A model generated the notes under the pieces. The model had not been told where the DNA came from. It saw only the letters and a list, made by a program, of their open reading frames with translations, and did no database searches. Below, one piece after another: positions 1 to 12,239 of a stretch of 64,000 nucleotides of DNA (within the stretch, counting starts at the first letter, position 1; every line of letters begins with the position of its first letter). The translations under genes and the position numbers were made by a program. This DNA is from Monoplex corrugatus (Eukaryota; Mollusca; Gastropoda; Littorinimorpha; Ranellidae). Where the stretch lies: the NCBI GenBank assembly GCA_030674185.1, contig JAPXFY010000015.1, positions 28,683,185 to 28,747,184 of the forward strand. Direction: 5' to 3'.

Positions 1-828
1 GGAATGACGTTGCACTAGTCCAGTCCTTGTCAGAAAATAACTCTGAGACCAATTTCAAACTTCATTTTAGGGGGGGGGGGGGGGTAATCTAAACCCGCTT
101 GTTTGCAGAAAAATGCAAAGCAGGAAACATTCTCTCAGAACTTTATTCTTTTTAAAAAGTACTTTGCTCCAGAATTACATACTAATTTAGTATATTCTTG
201 TCGACAGTTGTTGAGGGGGGGGAGGGGGTTCTTACAACGCAGCTGCTGACATGAATCATTATTTCTGAGGTGCAGCACAAGCAGTTCAGGCATATTATCT
301 CGGTCCAGTCTTTGATATTTGCCACCCAGCTCTTCCTCTGTCGACGTTGACAACAGTCTCCTTACAGGGTGCCTTAAGCTGGTATGTCATGACGGTTGAC
401 GTGCCCGTACCATGCGAGCTTGCGTCATTCTACGTTACCAAAAGCTGTCTGTGTGGGCCCACCAAAATGGTAATCTTATTTCGTACGTAGTCATCGGATT
501 TATGTTTGAGTGAGCCATCATACCATTGATTGTCTTACTCAGAGAGGAGTGGGTTAGATGAAGTGGCTGAAAGTCTACATTGGTACTGTCTTTAAAGTAA
601 GAATGCACAGATTCCTACGACGTGAAATCAAAAGTGGTTGGACTTTTCCTGAATGAAAAATAAAAGAAATGTTAACAAATGGAAAAGACAGTTGGAGGAA
701 CGGTGATGGTTGTCATAGTGTTTGTGTTTTCTTGTTTGTCATGATGAGTGTTTGGCTGCTTTTTGTACATATTTGTATGTTTTGTTTTGCTCTGTTTTGT
801 TCACTTGCTAATTTTTGGTTTTGGTTAT

Positions 829-829
<1 letters not shown>
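1..829. other. Unassigned region at left edge
   Basis: Contains a G homopolymer at 70-84 and a second G-rich patch near 215-230. No gene or known repeat recognised. Confidence 0.5.
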
Positions 830-911
<82 letters not shown>

Positions 912-981
912 TGAGTGTGTGTGTGAGTATGTGTGTGAGCGTGTGTGTGTGGGTGGGTGTGGGTGTGTGTGGGTGTGATGA
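830..981. repeat. (TG)n microsatellite with degenerate tail
   Basis: About 40 uninterrupted TG units to 909, then GTGAGTGTG and GGGTGTG variants. Confidence 0.95.
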
Positions 982-2006
982 CGTGGTGGCGGTGGGTAAT
1001 TTGTTTGTTTGTTTTGCTTTGTTTCGTTATCTATATAACTTAGTATCCTTTGTATTTTTCATCGTTGGTCCTTTTCCCCAAATGTCCATTGTTCCTAAAT
1101 TTAATGACATCATTACAGTAATATATCAACAAAGCAATGTTTGGACACAACTTTCGAAGACATCCTGTCTTTACGAGAAATCTTGGGAGTTTTGTTTTTT
1201 TATTCACTATAACATATGCTTTCATGCCTTTATAAAACGAGGGTACACTGGTACATAGTGTTTTTATCCAAACCTATAACTTTTTGTAATCAGTTTTTCG
1301 ATTCATCCATTCATCGTCTTCCCTCCCTCCCCACAGAATCAATTAATGTATTATTTGTTGTAAATAGTTCATGTATGTGTAGACATGATTACTACAAGCA
1401 GACCAGGAGAAGGATAGAAGTAGACGGATACACCGATGGAAAAAAAAGTCTACACGCGTCTGCTTTGTAATATACCCTGCTGTTTGAAGATTTTTTATGC
1501 TAATGTGTATTTTAACTCCAACAGCACGAGTAAAACGAAGACCAAAAAGCCGGCAGCCTGCCTACTGCATGGTTCGCAGAGAATGGTAAACACAGTGTTT
1601 ATGATTGCACAGAGCGTGTCCGACATGATGCGATGTATATATGAATATGGAGGCTGTAAGAGTACGTCTAAAAGTCATCATGGAGTGTTCATGGGGCGCT
1701 GAGTGTTGCACAAGTGGTGCAGTAAGGTAGTGATCATCTGTCACCGGCAGCATGGTCATGCTCACTTCAAGCCTATCACCGTGACACAGCCAGTCACTGA
1801 TCACTTCCCCACATGGCGCTGGTTGCGGCTGTCTAACTTTGGGCTGCTCTGTTTGGACACGGTTTGCCACTTGTGCAGATAGTGCAATGATGATGCTGCC
1901 ATATGCTCCACGCAATGTGTGTGTCAAATCCAACATTTCTGTATGATTCAGGAGCTCTGAAAGACTCGTCAAGTCTGTCTGACTTGGCTTTGTTAAATCT
2001 GGCTTT

Positions 2007-2014
2007 GTGCGCGC

Positions 2015-2113
<99 letters not shown>

Positions 2114-2282
2114 CCGCGCGTGTGTATGCCCGCGCGTGTGTGTGTGCGTATGTGTGTGTGTGTGTGCATATTATTTTTTCTTTTCTTTTTCTTTTTGTTT
2201 TTATTTCTTTCTGTCTTTTTCTTTTTTCTTTTTTTTTTTCTTTTTTTTTCTTTTTTTTTTTTCTGTCCTCTTTTCCTAATTT
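2007..2282. repeat. (GC)n-(GT)n then polypyrimidine tract
   Basis: GC alternation passes into GT alternation (2007-2168), a Z-DNA-prone pattern, followed directly by about 110 bases almost entirely T and C (2170-2282), which can form triplex structures. Confidence 0.9.
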
Positions 2283-2702
2283 TTCGTTGCAAACAACGTT
2301 TACTCGGATGCACGTGCATACGCTTTTGTGGTTATTTGGCTAGCATTGTGCAAACGTTATGTTGCTGCACAGTGTGCATAATGCCGTGGTTTAACAGACC
2401 TGTAAGCAGCAAAGTAGTCACGCGGCTTTTCGAGTGGAACTGGTTACATGCTGATTATTGTCCTGTTTCCGTGAGTCGCCGAAGATTGACATTACTTGCA
2501 GGCTCATAAACATGTGTTTTGTCAAGTTATGTGTGCATATTACACACGAAGGGTGGTCTGCACATATGTTGACATGGGAGGTGTGAGAAAAATCCATTCT
2601 CTCTACCTTCAAGACGCTGCCAGACAGCGTTACATCCAAACCTTCTGATTACAAGGCCGACGTCTTAACCAAAACCAACTGTCTGTCCGTCTCTATGAGT
2701 TG

Positions 2703-2831
<129 letters not shown>

Positions 2832-2964
2832 TTGTGTGCCGTTTCCTCATCTTTATTTAAATTTGGAATACAATCACGTGATTGAAAAATTGGAGGTAAG
2901 TACAAAATTCTCTTTTCTCCCCCACCCCCTCCTCCCTCACATCCATCCCACGTGTTCAGACGCA

Positions 2965-3612
2965 GACATCATCAAGATGGCAACGACGACAGACATCATC
3001 AAGATGGCAACGACGACAGACATCATCAAGATGGCAACGACAACAGACATCATCAAGATGGCAACGACGACAGACATCATCAAGATGGCAACGACGACAG
3101 ACATCATCAAGATGGCAACGACGACAGACATCATCAAGATGGCAACGACGACAGACATCATCAAGATGGCAACGACGACAGACATCATCAAGATGGCAAC
3201 GACGACAGACATCATCAAGATGGCAACGACAACAGACATCATCAAGATGGCAACGACGACAGACATCATCAAGATGGCAACGACGACAGACATCATCAAG
3301 ATGGCAACGACGACAGACATCATCAAGATGGCAACGACGACAGACATCATCAAGATGGCAACGACGACAGACATCATCAAGATGGCAACGACGACAGACA
3401 TCATCAAGATGGCAACGACGACAGACATCATCAAGATGGCAACGACGACAGACATCATCAAGATGGCAACGACGACAGACATCATCAAGATGGCAACGAC
3501 GACAGACATCATCAAGATGGCAACGACGACAGACATCATCAAGATGGCAACGACGACAGACATCATCAAGATGGCAACGACGACAGACATCATCAAGATG
3601 GCAACGACGACA
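2965..3612. repeat. Minisatellite, 24 x 27 bp
   Basis: The unit begins GACATCATCAAGATGGCAAC. Twenty-four exact-length units, almost identical; copies 3 and 10 carry the same G-to-A change (CGACAACA). Because the unit is divisible by three and free of stops in five frames, it yields long open frames by chance. I do not call a gene here. Confidence 0.93.
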
Positions 3613-4168
3613 GACAGATAAGAACGTGTGTCTTCGAAAAAAAAAGAGATCTGTTGTCCAAGAGGCTTAAACAGTTCGAATTCAAATTGCAAAACCAAAG
3701 TTAAAGAGAAAAAAATCAAGGTAAAGGCCATTTATATGAAGGTAGATAACTCACTCAGAAAGTTTCCAGGAGTTGCTACCATTCATTTTTGCTGGTATTA
3801 CCTTTTCGGATATGTCACAAATTTATTTGCGCTCAAATTCTCAAGGGTATTTTCCGTGCGTCCAAAAATAATAAAACAACAATTATTTATAATCTCTTCT
3901 CTTGTTCGATAAAATACATAGTACTCCAAGTCTCAAAGAATCCTGCAATTTACAAACAATACTGCAATCAAATGCATCTAGATAAATAGAAAACAAGTAC
4001 AACCCATCTTAATAAGGGAACCCAATTGTCACAAACAATAATTCAATTGTCACAATTCACAAACAAGAATTGACTCTAAAAGCCCGTCTCCCACACAACC
4101 ATTCCACAAAATTTCTCCCCCCCCCCTCCCCCGACAAACATACACACACCACACACACACACACACGT

Positions 4169-4222
<54 letters not shown>

Positions 4223-5072
4223 GTACAGTCTTACTCGCTCCTGCATCTCAAAGATGCCTTTAAACGGGTTCACAGAGGATTCAGCTTCTTTGGGTTTGTT
4301 GCACGTTCGTTTCAGGCTCGCCGTCAGTGGGTTCGTTTTTCTAAGGATTCCAGTTCTTTGGGGTTATCACACATTCCCTTTATAGGGTGCCTTTAATTGA
4401 ATTTCTGGGGATTCAGGTTCTTTGAGGTTGCCACACCTTCCCTTTTAGGGGTGCCATCGTTGGTTTCGTTTCACTGGGTAATCAAGTTCTTTCACGATTT
4501 CCATCTGTAGTTAGTGAACGATGATAGATCAGATCTGATCTCACTCGAGTGTAAGAAAATGTTTAAAGTCAAAATGTATAAAATATACACACAGGACTGA
4601 GTTCTCAAAACATTCTACTTCCTCCTTACATGTAACAAAAAGTAATCACACTCAGGAAAAAAATTCTGGTCAAATTTTGATAAACAAAGTTCATTTGGGG
4701 AAAATCATTCATTATTCATTCTAAGCAACTGACAAAACATAAACTGCTCTCAAACCATAAGAACACAAATGCAACCAGCAACGAGTATCAAATAATGTCT
4801 ACAATTCAAATATTTTGCCCAAAAGCCACTCAGACTCATGATAATTCAACCAAAATGCCCGATCACAATTCTTTCATCATAATTCATTCATCGCACAAAG
4901 TTACACTACACTATTACACTCTCTCCCCTTGAGTTTATAGCTTACAGATTTTTTAAAAAGGAAAGGAATTTAATCTGAACGTCTTATATATCAACAATTT
5001 AATCAGTTTTTCCCCTTTGGCATTGAAATGTTATCTCTGTTTTCTCTCAGGAACAAAAAAATAGAATCAGAA
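3613..5072. other. Unassigned AT-rich region
   Basis: Holds the (AC)n at 4141-4219 and, at 4265-4470, loosely repeated phrases (GGATTCAGxTTCTTTGGGxTT). No gene seen. Confidence 0.5.
4141..4219. repeat. (AC)n microsatellite
   Basis: AC alternation with one CACC and one ACGTGC interruption. Confidence 0.95.
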
Positions 5073-5150
5073 CGCGTATTTCATGTAACAAAACCAGACA
5101 GGCGAAAATATTCGGCCTACTGGCCTTTGCCAAGCGTATACAAAAGACAA
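5073..5150. repeat. Solo half-unit of the 19.7-kb fold-back repeat
   Basis: AACGCGTATTTCATGTAACA, AAATATTCGGCCTACTGGCC and TTTGCCAAGCGTATACAAA match the fold-back arms in order. No second arm is found nearby. Confidence 0.6.
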
Positions 5151-5236
5151 CAAAGAATGAATACAAACACTTAGCACAAAAAAACGTAGACAACTTCCCA
5201 AAAGTGGCGTTGAGCAGGAGAAAACACCATCTGATA

Positions 5237-6015
5237 GGAAGGCACTGACTGTTGTACAGATGTGGCTGAGGAGCGACTGAAATTAGGGAATAGGAACATT
5301 GACTGTTGTACAGATGGTGAGGGCTGAAATAGGAAGGCATTGACTGTTGTACAGATGGTGAGGGCTAAATAGGAAGGCATTGACTGTTGTACAGATGGTG
5401 AGCTAAATAGGAGCATTGACTGTTGTACAGATGGTGAGGCGAAATAGGAAGCATTGACTGTTGTACAGATGGTGAGGGCTGAAATAGGAAGGCATTGACT
5501 GTTGTACAGATGGTGAGGGCTGAAAGAGGCTGACTGTGACAGTGGGAGGCTAATAGGAGGCATGACTGTTGTACAGATGGTGAGGGCTGAAAAGAAGGCA
5601 TACTGTTAGATGTGAGGGCGAATAGAAGGCATGACTGTTGTACAGATGGTGAGGGCTGAAATAGGAAGGCATGACTGTACAGATGGTGAGGGCTGAAATA
5701 GGAAGGCATGACTGTTGTACAGATGGTGAGGGCTGAAATAGGAAGGCATTGACTGTTGTACAGATGGTGAGGGTGAAATAGGAAGGCATGACTGTTGTAC
5801 AGATGGTGAGGGCTGAAATAGGAAGGCACTGACTGCTTGTACAGATGGTGAGGGCTGAAATAGGAAGCATTGATGTTGTACAGATGTGAGGCTGAAATAG
5901 GAAGGCCTGACTGTTGTACAGATGGTGAGGCTAATAGGAAGGCATTGACTGTTGTACGATGGTGAGGGCTGAAATAGGAGCATTGCTGCTGTACAGATAG
6001 TGAGGGCTGAGTAGG
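5237..6015. repeat. Minisatellite, ~20 copies of a 41-bp unit with many 1-base gaps
   Basis: The unit contains GACTGTTGTACAGATGGTGA and GGGCTGAAATAGGAAGGCAT. Spacing of well-preserved units is 41 bp, but many copies lack single bases at scattered positions, unlike the nearly perfect 27-bp array at 3 kb. Confidence 0.9.
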
Positions 6016-8688
6016 ACACCTGTCAGGCAGAGGGAGAAATAGATTCCTCCGCGATAGCATAGCCAACTGTCAACTTCCTCAAGGAAAACTTACCTGGAGG
6101 TAGAGACTTCGTGGCCGATGTAGTGCAGGCCACTCTCTGAAGCTCCATGCTGAGAGGACCACCTGGAGCTAAGCATTCTGGAGCATAGAGGAAGGCATCT
6201 GCAGCGTGTAGATCTTCTGCGAAGTGGTGGTGCATCTCTGGTTCCAGGATGTTTGTGGCCCAGGGCTGGGGCCATTGGACCAGGTCCAGAATGGGGGACT
6301 GCAAAACCTCCATGGATAAACAGAACCCCTAAAATCTGTATAGGAGGGCATGGTTTTTGGAGAACAGGAATGCACATAGCTATGGAGATCGTACGACACT
6401 GCAGTATAGGGAAGGATATCTCGATGCAGTGGAGAAAAGTGATCTGTGGTACTGTGATGGAGTGGTGGATCTCTGTGGATTATGAAGTCTCCCGTCGTGC
6501 CCCCTCCAGGAACGACCTACATCCCTGGTAGTGGGGTACTCCTGGGTGGTCACAATGAAACTCCCCGGCTGAAGAAATGTGCTAATACCCGTTGAAGGGT
6601 CATGCACGGTGTCCCGATCGGTTGCTGGGACACTGGCTGCAGGCTTTCATGTGCTTGAACTACGGTTGAACAACCAGTCATCACATGACTACCGCCCTGG
6701 GACAAAATGGCCTGACTTTTGTGGGTCACATGCCCACGCTCTTCTTGCTCAACTCAGCCATATTCGAGAACAAAAATAGGCAGAGGTGCTCTCACCCACC
6801 CACCCTCAAGTAAAACATTTGGAAACAATCTCTCTTCCCGAAGGAGTGCATGACTTGGGCTTCATCCTCTCGAGGGGGGGGGGGGGGGGAGGGAGGTAGA
6901 AAGCCTTCACATCTCAAACACGCGGGTCACCGTAACTCGAGGTCTGCAGATACCCTGAAAAGGTTCATACACAAGTGGGGGTGGGCGTTAAGGACGTTTG
7001 TAAGATTTTTCAAGACCCCACATAATGTTCATTTTCCCCCGATAATGTACAAGAAAATAATGACTATTTACTTAAAGAATCACAAACCATTTTCTGCAAT
7101 CAATTCAGAATCATTAACAATAACGAAATACAGGCCTAAACACTTGTCATGTATCTAAGCGAAAGTCTGATTTCTAATGACTTTAAAGGCCTTGAAATGG
7201 GGACCTGAGAAATTACAGACTTTTAGGACCGTATGAACTCTGCCTGGCCTCGGGTGCCAGGACAGATTCCAAAGCACGAAAACCCCAGTAACCTAGCAGA
7301 CGATCGTCTAAAAGGGGTCAAACAATCTGGTTGTGTACTCCACACTCCCGAAAAGGCTGACATTGTCCTCCACCAGCTCTCCTCTGCCAACGTTTTGCAG
7401 GCTGCGTCTAGCTCAAAATCGTAAGATGATTCTGAGGAGGATGAAACTACACACTGTTTGGTAGTATGATCGAACAAATCGTATGACTGCCATCGATGGC
7501 TCGATTCATCAGCCAGGAGAAATACAGCCTTATTGGAGCTTCCCTTTTTTACTCCACTTGCTCTTGTCCGCAAGAAGCGAGGGGTGGAGGTCAAGACACC
7601 ATTGTTGGTGCTGAACCTGCAGTCGGAAAGCCAGTTGAAACTTGTGGAAAGCGCATCCCCTCCCCCCCCCCCCCCACCTCCCTGATTTGCTTCCGGATAT
7701 TTGGTCAAAGGATCTCTTGGACATAGAATATGTACGATCGCAATGTGAATGGGTCAAAGGCATTGCATTAGAAACACGATCATCGGTACGATATGGAACT
7801 GACTTCGAGACTGATCCATTTGACATGGCAGGGACTGCTCATTACTTTTCAAGATCAGCAAGTGTAAATTCAACACAAAGTCGATTTGAACAGCGCATAA
7901 TAAACAATGATGAATAAACAGACGGAGAGATGAGTGTAAGAATAAAGGAAGAGGGGAGTGTAAGAATGGAGGTAGAGATAAATTCGCACGCGTGAAAGCG
8001 TGGAGAAAGAGAAAGCCAAAGTTTGCATGAGACCGTCACTTTCTCCATGGCCTGAATAAGGAGGATCAGTGGGAACTATTTAACACCCAGTCAGTGGAAG
8101 GACCAATGATTAGTCAAAGCAGATCGTAACTGGATAACGTGGGAGCCATGCACATCTACATAATTTTGGCCAATGATAAAAAGTTCAACTGGTCAGTAGC
8201 TACGATTTTGTATTTGATGTATATGAAGTTAAAAATAGTTTTCTGAGAGAGCCGAGTCTGCAATAAAAAGAGGAGACGACTAGCATTTATTTCTTATTTT
8301 AAAAATCTTGCTGAAGTTAAGATGTTCAGGAATTTTAATGTTCCCACCACCCCCAAATATTGAAACATTTATGCGTTTCTGTTTATAGTTTGTTTGGAGT
8401 TTGTCCAAGAGGATTTATTGTACAAATTTAATTTCGACATATCCCACCCAGTCTGCCAGCAATTACTTCGCAGCATCCTTGAGCTTGTGCAAAACTCCAT
8501 GCACTGGCAAAGTGTTGAAATGAGGAAGGGGGAGGCCGAGAATAGGATGTATGAAACACGAAGCTGACACAATCAGAACGATTGCAGCATTAAGATAAGC
8601 AGCAAACGGGTCCATTTATTGTGTTGTGGGCTGGGACTAAACTGAAGACATTAAATCTCAAGTACATAGTTCTATGGCTCTAATAGCA
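6016..8688. other. Unassigned intergenic region
   Basis: Apart from the fragments at 7.2-7.9 kb, I see G- and C-homopolymers at about 6870 and 7660 and otherwise nothing recognisable. The left part (6.0-6.8 kb) is GC-richer than its neighbours. Confidence 0.5.
7223..7917 (+). other. Unassigned stretch with broken protein-like fragments
   Basis: Plus-strand fragments such as MNSAWPRVPGQIPKHENPSN, an acidic DDSEEDE block and LLDIEYVRSQCEWVKGIALE followed by RSSVRYGTDFETDPFDMAGT look more protein-like than their surroundings but lie in at least two frames with stops between them. I cannot name a family. It may be a decayed retroelement or an old exon pair. Confidence 0.25.
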
Positions 8689-9275
8689 CCTGGGAACGAT
8701 CATTTCATCAGACGGCAGATGCACATCAGAAATAGCCGGCAGAATCGGCCAAGCCAAAACAGCATTCAAGAAGATGACAAGCATTCTTACCAACAAATGC
8801 CTGTCAATTAACATCACGAAGAGAGTTCTTGAATGCTATATAGAACCAATACTGTTGTACGGATGCCAGGCGTGAACAGTCAACAAACAAAGCCAGAACA
8901 AGATTGAGGCAGCCGAGATGTGGTTTCTAAGAAGAAAGTTGAGAGTTCCATGGACAGCAAAGAAAACAAACGAGACAGTCTTAGTGGAGGCAGACACAAG
9001 TAGATCACTCATAAGGAAGATTAGGAAAAGACAGGCAACATTTATAGGCCATTTTATGAGGAAGGGGGATTTGGAGCACCTGGTCACAACGGGAAAGCTG
9101 GAGGGCAAGACAGCACCGGGTAGACCCAGGGAGAAAATGCTGGACGGACTTGCAGAGTGGCTGAGGACGAGGAGGGTGGTGGAGATGCTAGGGGCAACGA
9201 GAGATAGAGACAAATGGAAGTCCATGATCGCCAACGCCATGCGGCAGGGCACCTGATGATAATGATGAATAGCAG
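8689..9275 (+). mobile_element. RTE-like LINE family A, 5'-truncated 3' end
   Basis: The element encodes the C-terminal part of a reverse-transcriptase polyprotein. It starts near LGTIISSDGRC and runs through GRIGQAKTAFKKMTS, LLYGCQA (a stop follows), AAEMWFLRRKLRVPWTAKK, RQATFIGHFMRKGDLEHLVT, PGRPREKMLDGLAEW and NAMRQGT. The DNA ends GCGGCAGGGCACCTGATGAT with a short ATG/TGATAA tail, as RTE-clade elements do. It is 5'-truncated, so no catalytic domain is present. Confidence 0.8.
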
Positions 9276-10689
9276 AGGCAGCCAGCAAAAAAGAACAACA
9301 ACAAACAAACAAACAAAACAAAAACAAAAACAAAAACAAAAACAAAAACCTTGTGGCCCACCTGAGAATAGAATCCATGATTCCTGTATTACCAGCTTTA
9401 ACCAAGTGAGCAAACGAGGCAAAAAGACAATACCAATAAAAACAAACCATTGGAGCCATTACAGAAGAGTTAGATGCTAATTAGTATAGTGGTAGTTTCA
9501 CACAATCGCACAGCTAACTGAAACTGTATACATAAATACATTATTATGTGTATGTCTCAATGATACTGTCATTCGGTTTACATCTATAAATTTCAATCGG
9601 AGTTTGTAATCCAATAACCAGAGTGGTCGTTGGGTTGGGGGTGGGAGGGGAAGAGAACGCATGAGAGACAGTAGCAAAAAGGATCCTGTTACGTCACAGT
9701 TGCCAGGAGCGGTTCCTCTCTCTCTCAAACAGAACAAGCACAGTTTTGTAGATTATTTTCTGTGTGTGCGGTAGTGGTGGTCATTGGATTGGTGTCTGTT
9801 CACTTAACTGATTTCAGATACAAACAAGTGGGAGAGAGGGTGAGAAAGTGGGAGTAGACAAAAGGCAAAAGGAAGTGCTTGTGTATCGTCAGTCTTAAGA
9901 GACAAGGAAGAAAAAGGCAACTGGAAGATGTGAGTGAAAAATTAATAAATGAATAGCATTACTATTTAAACAATAAACAAGCAAAATGTAACAGTGAACA
10001 TTTAAATTATAACCAATACCTATTTACAAATATGTAGCTACTGGACTCACCGACAGTCTGACAAAAAATTCTTATTTTACTGATGTAGATTCAAATATGT
10101 CGGAGACTGTTTCTAGTAAGTATAGGAACGTTGTTTTATTCTATTGCAAGAAAGAATATGAATAGGTATTATCTTCTGTCCACGTAGACACAACAATATT
10201 CCTGGTGTATTTTATTTGGGATGTATCAAGTTTCTACCTAAAGATAAGGGGTTGTATAGTTCTGCTGACATCAAACTGCTTATTTATTTCGCTAATTATA
10301 AAATTCATGTTATTTTGATGATACTTTTCTGATTATCTTGGAAATGCTTCCAGAGACAGGCGTCCACTAAAGTATTATATTCATTCAAGGAGAGTAAAAG
10401 CTGTACATTGCTTGATTCTAGTAAGCTTTTTCGCCCCTCGTTTGGCAGCCCTGTCAACTACATCATAATGATAAAACGAACAATTAGATTACATCCAGTA
10501 TCAGTGCCTCCTAAGGATGAAATATGAATTGAGAGGCTAATTTCCAGTATCAGTTTAGATCATGTTTGTAATTATAATTTCTTTTTCTGGAGGCGATGAA
10601 ATAAAACATGATGTCTTCTAAACTTGTTTTTAATCTACTGTATAGGCAAAGGTTCGTCACGGCGTTATTCAGCAGGCCTCGATTTTAGC
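9276..10689. other. Unassigned AT-rich region
   Basis: An AAAAAC hexamer run at 9310-9350 follows the RTE-like tail. No other feature recognised. Confidence 0.5.
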
Positions 10690-10805
10690 AGCTTGTTCAT
10701 ATTCATATTGTTTTAGCTAAGCCAACCACTAGAGCCATGTCAGGCCTCACACCACGTTAACAACAAAGTCCCAATTTGATATTAAAAAAAAAAGACGACA
10801 GTTAA
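10690..10805 (-). mobile_element. LINE family D tail fragment
   Basis: Matches the 3' UTR of 30868-31675: AGCCATGTCAGGCCTCACAC, CACGTTAACAACAAAGTC and GACAGTTAAAAAGCAAGATC blocks in the same order. It abuts the piggyBac fossil directly. Confidence 0.6.
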
Positions 10806-12010
10806 AAAGCAAGATCACATGACAAAGACATCTGGACAGCTAGAAGGAGGTGAGATGCGTTTGCTCCATTCAGGGAGTTTTGGGATGACTAATCTAAAAA
10901 TCTGAAAAAGCACTACGTCTCCGGACCGTTCATTACAATAGATGAGGAGCTCGTTCCATTTTGTAGTTGCTAATCGTTTCTGTAGCATCTGCCCTCCAAA
11001 ACTGACCGCTATAGTCTGAAAATTTTCTGCGCCACAGAAAATAACTTGCCTCTCCCTGTAGAACCACATCTGGAATGACCGCTTGGAGCTGAAAGGCAGA
11101 TCAGCCTAGACAGGAATTTTTTTACACGTCTGTTGACCCCTTTCTTCAAGTCAGGCAAAAATGCACCACAGACAACTTCTTTACAGACTTGAAACTCCGA
11201 CATCCCGCAGAACAAGGGCTTTACAAGTGTGGGAACAATGACAGCCAACGGTTCCTACCTGACTCCTTCAGAGAAAAAAGGGGCCAACAGGTACATGCAT
11301 CAACTACCAAATAAGAGCCTAAGAGCCATTAAGGATGTTGCCATCATGAGCACAAGACACTATGGTGCTGCTGTGGACCCAGAAGCGCCGAAGAGAAAAC
11401 CCGGCATTGTGTGTTTTTAAAACTCCACTGTTGATGCACTGAACAGGATGGTACATTCGTACGCCACAAAGCCAGTAACGAAGAGATGGCCAATGGTCGT
11501 GTTTTGTGATAACATAGTGGACTTGAGCTATATCGCTGCCAGTGTTGTCTGGATGTTAAAGTTTCCAGATGATCATCTGTCAAAAAGGGACACTCGGCAT
11601 GACTTTATCGCAAGGGTTTCAGAACAACTTCTGGCAGAACACATGCAGAGAAGGCTTTCTGCAAGAAATATGTCCAGGTGGTTGAGGCAGACTGTCGAAC
11701 TTATGTGGAGCGCATTGTTGAGAAAGCTGAGGTGGCAATGGATGGACCACAAGATGCCCATGCGGGCAACAAAAGAAAACGGTCAGCATCTGCAGCAAGA
11801 CAATCTGGCAGCAAACGGATTCTCCAACACTGTCGACAGGAACAAAAGTCCAAGTAAGGTTGCTATGGCTTCTGCAGCAGGAAGCTCGACTCCAAGTTGT
11901 GCAATTCGTGTTTTTCTTGCTGCGCATGTTGTGTGAAGAGCATACTGCCATCATCTGCCAAGAATGTGCCTCTTCCCTTCCAACTGAGAGAACAGTCACT
12001 GACCAAGCCC
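10806..12010 (+). pseudogene. Second piggyBac transposase fossil, different lineage
   Basis: Reading across frames gives the piggyBac order. RREFWDD-like and HYVSGPFITIDEELVPF carry the first catalytic Asp, near 10935. PSKTDRYSLKIFCATENNLP follows, then TDNFFTDLKL, the second Asp motif, near 11180. NSTVDALNRMVHSYATKP carries the third Asp, near 11435, and is followed by TKRWPMVVFCD and a Cys-rich tail (CNSCFSCCACC, then EHTAIICQEC in another frame). Several stops (for example within the FCSC-SFL segment) and frameshifts inactivate it. The third-motif wording (VDALNRMVHSYATKP) differs from the copy at 37-39 kb, so it is a separate lineage. The N-terminal half is missing: a LINE tail abuts it on the left. 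No TTAA-flanked ends could be placed. Confidence 0.8.
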
Positions 12011-12171
12011 AATAAAGGAATGACAATTACAATAAGTTTGGACAATAACAGAAACAAACAGAGATCACAAAATGGAAAGGGATGCAAAATCCACAGAATC
12101 TGTTGAGGGGTTATGCTTTTTTTTTCTAAGATCACTCAGTGAAAAGATGTTAATCAAAGAATGAACGAATA

Positions 12172-12203
12172 CACACACGCGCGCGCGCGCGTGCACGCGC
12201 GCA
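12172..12203. repeat. (AC)n-(GC)n alternating tract
   Basis: ACACACGCGCGCGCGCGTGC and similar; alternating purine-pyrimidine, Z-DNA-prone. Confidence 0.85.
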
Positions 12204-12239
12204 ACAAAACCGGCAGGAAGGCAAAGTCAATCAAGACTC

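Noticed and set aside
2965..3612. CRISPR-like array
   Set aside because: Units are directly tandem with no variable spacers, and the context is eukaryotic.
5171..6066. Long minus-strand frames with FSPHHLYNSQC-type repeats
   Set aside because: Frames are produced by the 41-bp minisatellite and shift with every deleted base.
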